A stretch of DNA of 5,285 bases. Origin: Eubacterium sp. (lineage in GTDB: Bacteria > Bacillota > Clostridia > Oscillospirales > Acutalibacteraceae). How positions within the stretch are numbered: position 1 is the first letter of the stretch; every line of letters begins with the position of its first letter. The position numbers and the translations under genes were made by a program. The notes under the pieces are model-generated. The model worked only from the letters and a program-made list of their open reading frames with translations, was not told the DNA's origin and ran no database searches. Positions 1 through 5,100 of this stretch are shown here, one piece after another. The stretch covers positions 1 to 5,285 of the forward strand of contig JAIDLO010000014.1 in NCBI GenBank assembly GCA_029050995.1. The letters run 5' to 3'.

Positions 1-100
1 GACATCATGCCAAATAAACTGAAACGCTCCAGAACAGACCTGTTTGCGCTAAAATCTCTCTGTTTGCCCCTTTCCTATACTTTTACTTCCCTAAATTGAA

Positions 101-116
101 CAAAATATTTATTTTG
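101..116. promoter_or_regulatory. Operator-like palindrome at the predicted start site of the left-edge promoter
   Basis: CAAAATA (101-107) and TATTTTG (110-116) form a perfect 7-bp inverted repeat with a 2-bp centre. It begins about 4 bp downstream of the leftward -10 box and covers the predicted transcription start. A DNA-binding repressor site often sits there. The arms are AT-rich, so chance is a real alternative, and I do not recognise the motif as that of a named regulator. Confidence 0.3.
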
Positions 117-120
117 TATA

Positions 121-149
121 ATTGTATCAAGTTTTTCAGCCGTTGTCAA
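121..149 (-). promoter_or_regulatory. Near-consensus sigma-A promoter reading off the left edge
   Basis: Read on the minus strand, TTGACA (149-144) is followed by a 17-nt spacer and TACAAT (126-121). A TG one base before the -10 gives an extended -10 form. This is one mismatch from the vegetative consensus at optimal spacing. It lies just beyond the terminator of the CAP-protein gene, which is where the next leftward transcription unit would begin. The expected start is near 114. What it transcribes lies mostly outside the window. The call rests on sequence match only. Confidence 0.6.
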
Positions 150-162
150 GTCTCCTCTTCCT

Positions 163-210
163 CGGAATAAAATAAAAGAACAACTAACTTTTTATCGTTA
201 ATTGTTCTTT
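163..210 (-). terminator. Intrinsic terminator of the cwlD-like/radA/CAP operon
   Basis: Positions 197-210 pair with 175-188 over 14 positions with one mismatch (184 against 201), enclosing an 8-nt loop (189-196). Read leftward, the hairpin is followed by a U-rich run (UUUUAUUUUAUU) across 177-166. It lies 15 nt beyond the stop codon of the CAP-protein gene. The stem is AT-rich but long. A U-rich stretch also follows in the rightward direction (208-219), so it might work both ways. Confidence 0.75.
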
Positions 211-225
211 CTTTAATTTAATGAT

Positions 226-1791
226 TTAGAATCTTTGTGAATTTGTGTCTACATTATCTGGAGCTACAAATACGCAGCAATACCAGTAACCTCCGGAATA
301 AGTAATGCCTACACCAATATACTTGTTATCAGAAGAACCAACATATCGCCAATGTCCAGCACTATTTTTAAAACCAGTTGCAATACTTTTTGCTATTTCA
401 TCAACAGTGCCGCCGACAACTTTACCGATTGCTTCGGAAGCATCAACATCATAGTATGGTGTTGTATCTTTTGCACCAATTTCAATAAGAAATTCTTTGC
501 TATAATAGTCACCGTATTTAAGAGCTGTAGCTGCTTTTCTTGCATCTTTTGTATCATGAGCGAAATTCTTAACTAATTGCTTGCTTCTGTACTCAGCATA
601 CTTTGTAAGTCCCGGAAGCTTTTTAAGATTCGTGCTTCTGTATGAATTGATATACTTAATAACCTTGTCTGCAACCTGCTGTGTATCTGCTGCAGTAGCA
701 ATTTTCTTTTTTGTTGTAACTGTCTTTGATTTACTCCAGGAAGAATAAATCTTTGTTGATTTTCCGCTTACCTTTACTGTTTTATAAGTTCTTACTCTTA
801 CATAATACTTTTTATTTCCTGTAAGGCTTGAAACTGTTTTTGATGTTGTGCTGCTCTTTGATACAGTTACAGTTTTCTGATTCTTTGTAAATTCGCTATC
901 TGTTGCATACTGAATTTCATAACCTGTTGTCTGTTTAGCCTGCTTCTTCCATTTTGCAGTAAAACCATTTGCTTTTGCTGTTACACTTGAAAGTGTTGTT
1001 GCCTTTGGCTTGATTGTAAAAGTTTTCTTGATTGTTCCGTTATAACTTCCCTTAAGCTTTACAGTTACAGTATACTTACCAACATTCTTTCTGCCTTTTG
1101 AATAAGATACGGTATAATTCTTTGAACTAATCTTTTTTCCCTTTAGCGTCTTTACAGTAATTGTTGGTTTTTGTGTTTTGCCGTCATATGTATATGTTGT
1201 CTTTGACAAAGATACCTTAGCATTTGGATTAATAGTAAAGTTCTTTTTAACAGTTCCGCTGTAATTTCCCTTAAACTTGATTGTTACAGTATATTTTCCT
1301 ACATTCTTTCTTCCCTTTGGATATGTTACAGTATAATTGCTTGAAGATATTTTGTTTCCCTTGCTGTTTTTAACTGTTACACCCGGCTTCTTTGCTTTGC
1401 CGTTATAAGTATAACTTGTTGTAGAAAGTGTAATTGTTTTTGGATAATAGATTATTGATTTAGACTTCTGTTTTCCACATACAGAACATTTTGTTACCTT
1501 AGAGCCGTTCTTCTTTGTTGTAGCTTTGGTTGTTGTTGTTTTGTATGTATGTGATGTAGTCTTTGCAATATCCTCTGTCTGTGTTTCTCCGCATACTGTG
1601 CAAGTGAAAGTTTTAACACCTGTTTCTTTACAGGTCGCTTTCTTTGTTACCTTACCATCATCATAGATATGCTCACAATTCAGTTCATAATCATCGTCTG
1701 TTTCTGCATACGCAGAGAGATTGATACCTGCGGTCATACTGAACAGCATAACAAGAGAAAGTATTAAACAGATAATTCTATTAAATTTCAT
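226..1791 (-). CDS. Secreted modular CAP-domain (SCP/PR1-like) protein with Ig-like repeats and FN3
   Basis: This 521-residue protein is probably exported. Residues 1-29 form a signal peptide (KFNR, then a hydrophobic core, then a cleavage-like AYA-ET). Residues 39-106 hold a Cys/His segment with C39, H41, C54, CxxC at 64-67, H81 and CxxC at 102-105, like zinc-ribbon-type repeats of clostridial surface proteins. Two Ig-like (YDG/MBG-type) repeats follow at about 117-189 and 190-262, then an FN3-like domain at about 265-360. The C-terminal CAP domain (about 370-521) shows H412 in NFAHDT, E433 or E437, and H480 in AGHWRYV followed by GVG. I see no LPXTG, SLH or choline-binding anchor, so it may be released or held by the repeats. 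The start is preceded by GGGG at 1804-1801, 9 nt from ATG. It lies 18 nt after radA and is the last gene of the operon. Its substrate is unknown, since CAP domains bind diverse ligands. Confidence 0.85.
   Translation of the reverse strand: MKFNRIICLILSLVMLFSMTAGINLSAYAETDDDYELNCEHIYDDGKVTKKATCKETGVKTFTCTVCGETQTEDIAKTTSHTYKTTTTKATTKKNGSKVTKCSVCGKQKSKSIIYYPKTITLSTTSYTYNGKAKKPGVTVKNSKGNKISSSNYTVTYPKGRKNVGKYTVTIKFKGNYSGTVKKNFTINPNAKVSLSKTTYTYDGKTQKPTITVKTLKGKKISSKNYTVSYSKGRKNVGKYTVTVKLKGSYNGTIKKTFTIKPKATTLSSVTAKANGFTAKWKKQAKQTTGYEIQYATDSEFTKNQKTVTVSKSSTTSKTVSSLTGNKKYYVRVRTYKTVKVSGKSTKIYSSWSKSKTVTTKKKIATAADTQQVADKVIKYINSYRSTNLKKLPGLTKYAEYRSKQLVKNFAHDTKDARKAATALKYGDYYSKEFLIEIGAKDTTPYYDVDASEAIGKVVGGTVDEIAKSIATGFKNSAGHWRYVGSSDNKYIGVGITYSGGYWYCCVFVAPDNVDTNSQRF
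1006..1443 (-). repeat. Two tandem 219-bp units encoding Ig-like repeats
   Basis: Residues 117-189 and 190-262 of the CAP protein are a tandem duplication with a 73-residue period. The motif YTYNGK/YTYDGK recurs at 127 and 200, and GRKNVGKYTVT recurs identically at 160 and 233. At the DNA level this is two 219-bp units (1443-1225 and 1224-1006), clearly similar but diverged. Such repeats can expand or contract by recombination, so copy number may differ between strains. Confidence 0.8.
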
Positions 1792-1809
1792 TATATGAAT
1801 CCCCTTTTT

Positions 1810-3186
1810 TTATTCTTCTGTTAAAGCTCTGAAAGCATCACGAATTGTTCTTACAGGAACAATATCCACATTCACTTTTAATTCTTTAGACAGTCCTTTA
1901 TAATTATGAAACGGAATTATGCATCTTACAAAGCCAAGTCTGTATGCTTCAGCAACACGCTGTTCGCAATTGCTTACTGCGCGGATTTCTCCTGCAAGTC
2001 CGATTTCGCCGAACGCAATTACCTTTTCATTTACAACCATATCCTTTAATGAGGATACAAGCGCCATAGCTACTGTTAAATCCGCTGACGGCTCGTCCAG
2101 TCTTAAACCGCCTACAACATTGATATAGGTATCCATATTATTGAAATAATAGCCTGCTCTTTTTTCAAGCACAGCCAAAATCATAGCCATTCTGTTATAA
2201 TCAAAGCCTGTACTCATTCTTCTTGGCGTTCCGAAACCTGTTGCCGTAACAAGTCCTTGCACTTCGGCAAGGATCGGTCTTGAGCCTTCCATAACGCAGG
2301 CAACGCAGGTTCCGCTTGTATTTTTTGGTCTGCCCGACAGCATTAATAAGGACGGATTTTCAACCTCCTGCAATCCATTCTGCTGCATTTCAAAAACGCC
2401 GATTTCATTCGTTGAACCAAATCTGTTTTTTACACCTCTTAATATTCTGTAAGAATAATTGCGTTCTCCCTCAAAATAAAGAACGGTATCAACGATATGT
2501 TCAAGAACTTTCGGACCTGCGATCGCGCCGTCCTTGTTTACATGGCCAACAACAAATATAGGAATTCCGAAAGATTTAGCGGTGTGCATAAAAATGTTTG
2601 TACATTCCCTTACCTGTGTTACAGAGCCTGCGGAAGAAGAGCATTCATCATAAATCATTGTCTGAATTGAGTCAATGATAACAACATCAGGCTTTTCAGT
2701 TCTTATCGTTTCAACGATTGTTCCAACATCCGTCTGCGCAAGAATGGCAAGATTTTCAGTAAATACACCCAATCTGTTTGCACGAAGTTTAATCTGATTT
2801 GCAGATTCCTCTCCGCTTACATATAAAACAAATTTATCCTTGCCGAGATGCTCGCAGATCTGGAGCAGAATTGTTGATTTACCGATACCGGGATCGCCGC
2901 TGATCAGTACAAGACTGCCGATAACGATACCGCCGCCGAGAACGCGGTCAAACTCCTTAATGCCTGTTGAAATTCTTTTTTCAACATCCCCTGTTATCTC
3001 ATTTAATCGCATAACCTTCTGAACGCTTGAAACAGATTTCTTTATCCCGTTTCCTTTGCCGGATGAAACGGATGCTATTTCTTCAGCCATTGTGTTCCAT
3101 TCGCCACACTCGGGGCATTTTCCGTACCATTTTGCGCTTTCAAATCCACATTCACTGCAAACATAAACAGATTTTGATTTTGCCAT
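1810..3186 (-). CDS. radA: DNA repair/recombination ATPase RadA (Sms)
   Basis: This 458-residue cytoplasmic protein has the complete RadA architecture. A four-Cys zinc finger comes first (C10, C13, C24, C27, around CPECGEWNT). The RecA-like ATPase core carries Walker A GDPGIGKST at 97-105 and a Walker B strand ending in D172. The RadA-specific KNRFGST motif is at 253-259. The C-terminal Lon-protease-like domain (about 285-458) includes EPSADL at 365-370 and FGEIGLAGEIR. RadA is a DNA-dependent ATPase that promotes branch migration in homologous recombination and repair. I chose ATG 3186: AAAGGA (3201-3196) sits 9 nt upstream and the protein then begins MAK, typical of RadA. An in-frame ATG at 3207 would add 7 residues and overlap the amidase gene. 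The stop lies 18 nt before the CAP gene. Length and motifs are normal, with no sign of damage. Confidence 0.97.
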   Translation of the reverse strand: MAKSKSVYVCSECGFESAKWYGKCPECGEWNTMAEEIASVSSGKGNGIKKSVSSVQKVMRLNEITGDVEKRISTGIKEFDRVLGGGIVIGSLVLISGDPGIGKSTILLQICEHLGKDKFVLYVSGEESANQIKLRANRLGVFTENLAILAQTDVGTIVETIRTEKPDVVIIDSIQTMIYDECSSSAGSVTQVRECTNIFMHTAKSFGIPIFVVGHVNKDGAIAGPKVLEHIVDTVLYFEGERNYSYRILRGVKNRFGSTNEIGVFEMQQNGLQEVENPSLLMLSGRPKNTSGTCVACVMEGSRPILAEVQGLVTATGFGTPRRMSTGFDYNRMAMILAVLEKRAGYYFNNMDTYINVVGGLRLDEPSADLTVAMALVSSLKDMVVNEKVIAFGEIGLAGEIRAVSNCEQRVAEAYRLGFVRCIIPFHNYKGLSKELKVNVDIVPVRTIRDAFRALTEE

Positions 3187-3195
3187 AATTATAAT

Positions 3196-3201
3196 TCCTT
3201 T
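3196..3201 (-). promoter_or_regulatory. Ribosome binding site that sets the radA start
   Basis: AAAGGA on the minus strand lies 9 nt before ATG 3186 and overlaps the TAA stop of the amidase gene (3202-3200). It cannot serve the upstream in-frame ATG at 3207 because it lies downstream of it. This favours the shorter RadA and suggests coupled translation of the two genes. Confidence 0.7.
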
Positions 3202-3892
3202 ATTCATTATTCATATATGTGTTTATACCCATTGTAATTGTATAGGCTAATTGCTTCTGATAATTATCATCTTTTAACTTTTTGTTTTCCTCAACATTGC
3301 TCATAAATCCACATTCAACCATAACGGACGGAACGCTTGCTTTATACAAAATGTAATAACTATTATCGGAAACCTTGTTTAATCTCTGGTTTTCAGGCTG
3401 TAAAAAAAGCTTGGTAATGCTTAAAATACTGTTTGCAAGAAATTCACTTGATTTCTCGTTGGCAGTGTACCAGACCTGCATCCCCCATTCGGATGTATCT
3501 TCAAAGTGGTTTTGATGAATGGATACAAGAATTGCTTTATCAATGCTGTTTACATAATCAAGTCTATTGTATAAATCGGAACGCTTTTTATTTGATCCGC
3601 TCGGGTAATACTCTGTATCATCATTTCGTATTGTATATGTATTCACGCCGCAGAACATAAGAAAATCATAAAGATTAAGAACAATTCCGAGGTTTATATC
3701 CTTTTCGTCTGTACCGTCCGCAGCAGATGTTCCTGCATCCTTTCCGCCATGCCCTGCATCAAGAACAATATTATATTTACTCTTGATATAATTTGAATGA
3801 ACAGCATTTGTTTTTTCAAGCAAAGCATTAATTCCGAAGCAGGAAATGAATGTAAATACAAAAACAATTAAAATTATCAGCGCTCTTTTCAT
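3200..3892 (-). CDS. cwlD: N-acetylmuramoyl-L-alanine amidase, CwlD-like (Amidase_3)
   Basis: This 230-residue zinc amidase cleaves the bond between N-acetylmuramic acid and L-alanine of peptidoglycan. Residues 4-24 are one hydrophobic segment, either a signal or an N-terminal anchor, which places the enzyme outside the membrane. The Amidase_3 signatures are intact: H48 in LDAGHGG, E63 in DEKDINL, H126 in SIHQNH, and the catalytic E193 in VECGF. The RSDLYNRLDYVN segment, GMQVWYT and QRLNK match the CwlD subfamily, and the length is close to Bacillus CwlD (about 237). In spore formers CwlD helps make the muramic-delta-lactam of the spore cortex. Whether this organism sporulates cannot be seen here, so a vegetative wall role is possible. 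It is the first gene of the operon, 13 nt before radA, with GGTGA (3901-3897) 4 nt before its ATG. The family call is firm; the CwlD assignment is probable. Confidence 0.9.
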   Translation of the reverse strand: MKRALIILIVFVFTFISCFGINALLEKTNAVHSNYIKSKYNIVLDAGHGGKDAGTSAADGTDEKDINLGIVLNLYDFLMFCGVNTYTIRNDDTEYYPSGSNKKRSDLYNRLDYVNSIDKAILVSIHQNHFEDTSEWGMQVWYTANEKSSEFLANSILSITKLFLQPENQRLNKVSDNSYYILYKASVPSVMVECGFMSNVEENKKLKDDNYQKQLAYTITMGINTYMNNE

Positions 3893-3918
3893 AAAATCAC
3901 CAATAATATGTATGATTT

Positions 3919-3947
3919 ATTATATAATATATTGCCTTTAATCGCAA
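3919..3947 (-). promoter_or_regulatory. Promoter of the cwlD-like/radA/CAP operon
   Basis: On the minus strand, TTGCGA (3947-3942), a 17-nt spacer and a perfect TATAAT (3924-3919) form a sigma-A-type promoter. The expected start is near 3912, giving a leader of about 20 nt. A sporulation-sigma promoter, which might be expected for a strict germination amidase, is not evident. Confidence 0.65.
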
Positions 3948-3958
3948 TAAAATATTGC
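3944..3958. promoter_or_regulatory. Palindrome shared by the two divergent -35 regions
   Basis: GCAATA (3944-3949), AAA and TATTGC (3953-3958) form a perfect 6-bp inverted repeat. It overlaps both the leftward -35 (3942-3947) and the rightward -35 (3955-3960). Another TATTGC lies at 3930-3935 and another ATTGCA at 3962-3967. A bound protein here would affect both promoters. Part of the symmetry is forced by two outward-facing TTGC -35 boxes, so this is only a candidate operator. Confidence 0.3.
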
Positions 3959-3983
3959 AAAATTGCATACAGAGGGATATAAT
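3955..3983 (+). promoter_or_regulatory. Promoter of the 2-hydroxyacid dehydrogenase gene
   Basis: TTGCAA (3955-3960), a 17-nt spacer and TATAAT (3978-3983) match the vegetative consensus closely. The expected start is near 3990, about 26 nt before the ATG. It is back to back with the leftward promoter, with only 7 nt between the two -35 boxes. Confidence 0.7.
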
Positions 3984-4005
3984 TTGAACTATAATACAAA
4001 GTTTT

Positions 4006-4011
4006 GGGTGA
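4006..4011 (+). promoter_or_regulatory. Ribosome binding site that sets the dehydrogenase start
   Basis: GGGTGA ends 4 nt before ATG 4016. It matches the 3' half of the GGAGGTGATC consensus, so the short gap is acceptable. It lies at and just after a possible in-frame TTG at 4004, which argues against that TTG as the start. The divergent amidase gene uses the same GGTGA at the same 4-nt distance. Confidence 0.6.
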
Positions 4012-4015
4012 ATTT

Positions 4016-4984
4016 ATGAGAATTGTTAATCTTGATGCGCATACAACGAACCCTGGAGATTTAAGCTGGGATTTTTTAAATAAGTATGCTGATGAAGTAG
4101 TTATATACGAAAGAACGGCGCCGAGTGAGGTCATTCAAAGAGCAAAAGGCGCAGATGTATTAATTATAAATAAAACTATTTTGGGAAAAGAAGAGATTGA
4201 TGCGCTTGCTCCGGAGCTTAAATATATCGGCTTGCAGTCAACAGGCTATAATGTTGTTGATTTGGAAGCGGCAAGAGAAAACGGCGTAACAGTCTGCAAT
4301 ATTCCTGCGTACTCAACAAATGCAGTTGCACAGCAGGTTTTTGCTTTTATACTTCATTTTGCAAATCAGGTTGATTTACATTCTGTATCTGTTCATAACG
4401 GCGATTGGTGTGCCTGCCTGGATTTCTGTTATTGGAATGTTCCCCTTTCCGAGTTGAACGGAAAAACGCTTGGTATTATCGGATTCGGTTCTATCGGCTC
4501 AAGAGTGGCTGAAATCGGCGAAGTATTCGGAATGAAGATACTTGTTCATTCAAGAACGAAAAAGGATTTAAGCGGCTTTAAAACGGCTGAGAATGTTGAT
4601 TTGGATACGCTTCTTGAAAACGCTGATTTTATAACCTGCCACTGCCCGCTTACGCCCGATACAACAGGCTTGATTAATAAGGAAACGATTTCAAAAATGA
4701 AAAACTCTGCTGTTCTGATTAATACATCAAGAGGGCCAGTTGTTGACGAGCAGGCTCTGACTGATGCACTTAATACGGATAGAATAAGCGGTGCGGCAGT
4801 TGATGTTTTAAGCGTTGAGCCTGCAAAAAGCGATAATCCCCTGCTTTCAGCTAAGAATTGTATTATAACCCCACACATTGCATGGGCTGCAAAAGAAACA
4901 AGAGCAAGGCTTCTTGGTATACTTGAAGATAACCTAAAAAGCTATTTAAACGGAAAACCGCAGAATTGTGTTAATAATAAGTAA
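4016..4984 (+). CDS. D-2-hydroxyacid dehydrogenase (glycerate dehydrogenase/hydroxypyruvate reductase type)
   Basis: This 322-residue cytoplasmic enzyme belongs to the D-isomer-specific 2-hydroxyacid dehydrogenases, which reversibly reduce 2-oxoacids to D-2-hydroxyacids with NAD(P)H. The N-terminal substrate domain begins RIVNLDAHTTNPGDLSW, resembling the HprA-like glycerate dehydrogenase branch. The substrate loop contains STGYNVVD (75-82). The Rossmann motif is GFGSIG at 156-161. The catalytic triad is present: R239 in NTSRG, E268 in SVEP and H287 in TPHIAW. After the second Rossmann strand the sequence is HSR (178-180), not an acidic residue, which suggests a preference for NADPH over NADH. 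Length is normal for the family. I start it at ATG 4016, not at TTG 4004, because the ribosome site falls between them. It is monocistronic by its terminator. Hydroxypyruvate/glyoxylate is the likeliest substrate, but phosphoglycerate or other oxoacids cannot be excluded from sequence. Confidence 0.9.
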   Translation: MRIVNLDAHTTNPGDLSWDFLNKYADEVVIYERTAPSEVIQRAKGADVLIINKTILGKEEIDALAPELKYIGLQSTGYNVVDLEAARENGVTVCNIPAYSTNAVAQQVFAFILHFANQVDLHSVSVHNGDWCACLDFCYWNVPLSELNGKTLGIIGFGSIGSRVAEIGEVFGMKILVHSRTKKDLSGFKTAENVDLDTLLENADFITCHCPLTPDTTGLINKETISKMKNSAVLINTSRGPVVDEQALTDALNTDRISGAAVDVLSVEPAKSDNPLLSAKNCIITPHIAWAAKETRARLLGILEDNLKSYLNGKPQNCVNNK

Positions 4985-4986
4985 AT

Positions 4987-5033
4987 AAAGGAAACAAGTA
5001 TTAGTATTAGTATTCGTTTTCCTTTGTTTTTTT
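4987..5033 (+). terminator. Intrinsic terminator of the dehydrogenase gene
   Basis: AAAGGAAAC (4987-4995) pairs with GTTTTCCTTT (5016-5025) over 9 bp with a single bulged T at about 5020. A run of seven T follows (5027-5033). It begins 3 nt after the stop codon. The loop is unusually large at 20 nt and contains three tandem AGTATT hexamers. Confidence 0.8.
4997..5014 (+). repeat. (AGTATT)x3 microsatellite in the terminator loop
   Basis: Three perfect copies of AGTATT fill 18 of the 20 loop bases of the terminator. Copy number could change by slippage without disrupting the stem. Confidence 0.85.
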
Positions 5034-5046
5034 AGTAATTAAGAAC

Positions 5047-5075
5047 AAAACACAGAGAACTGTCCCCTGTGTTTT
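5047..5075. repeat. REP-like hairpin of the ACACAGAGAAC..GTCCCCTGTGT family
   Basis: AAAACACAG (5047-5055) and CTGTGTTTT (5067-5075) form a perfect 9-bp stem around the 11-nt loop AGAACTGTCCC. The core closely resembles a dispersed palindrome I recall from many clostridial and other Firmicutes genomes (ACACAGAGAACCGTCCCCTGTGT-like). Such palindromes are of the kind mobilised by IS200-like REP-associated tyrosine transposases. Here the loop has AACTG instead of AACCG. No transposase is in the window. The T run 5072-5076 means it could also act as a weak second terminator, placed between the dehydrogenase and the next gene. Family membership is from memory, not a search. Confidence 0.6.
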
Positions 5076-5100
5076 TCGATATTGCAGGAGTTAATTAATC

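Noticed and set aside
1..30. Leftward ATGs at 8 and 5 as the start of a gene beyond the left edge
   Set aside because: The nearest ribosome-like GGAG (30-27) is 18 nt away and nothing of the protein is visible, so no gene can be called.
31..45. LexA/SOS-box-like GAAC..GTTT
   Set aside because: The half-sites are 6 bp apart, not the 4 bp of the Firmicutes GAAC-N4-GTTC box, and the second half-site is imperfect.
1..99. Open frame on the plus strand from the left edge to TGA at 97-99
   Set aside because: About 32 codons without a stop is compatible with chance, no ribosome site precedes ATG 7, and the peptide matches nothing I recognise.
96..122. Rightward promoter TTGAAC with TATAAT at 117-122, driving a short RNA ending at the 175-210 hairpin
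   Set aside because: The spacer is only 15 nt and the boxes overlap a better leftward promoter. The UC-rich stretch at 150-162 is suggestive, but not enough to call an sRNA.
2316..2561. Antisense open frame inside radA
   Set aside because: It lies wholly opposite a well-conserved coding region, has no family resemblance and is explained by codon structure of radA.
3187..3207. Upstream ATG at 3207 giving RadA seven extra residues
   Set aside because: It overlaps the end of the amidase gene, and the good ribosome site AAAGGA lies downstream of it. MAK at 3186 is the usual RadA N-terminus.
3963..3995. Second rightward promoter, TTGCAT (3963-3968) with TATAAT (3990-3995)
   Set aside because: The spacer is 21 nt, too long for sigma-A, whereas TTGCAA-17-TATAAT just upstream fits well.
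4004..4015. TTG at 4004 as start of the dehydrogenase
   Set aside because: The GGGTGA ribosome site falls on and after this TTG, and the family's conserved N-terminus begins at the ATG at 4016.
4546..4878. Antisense open frame inside the dehydrogenase gene
   Set aside because: It is a shadow of a conserved gene, without a ribosome site or recognisable protein features.
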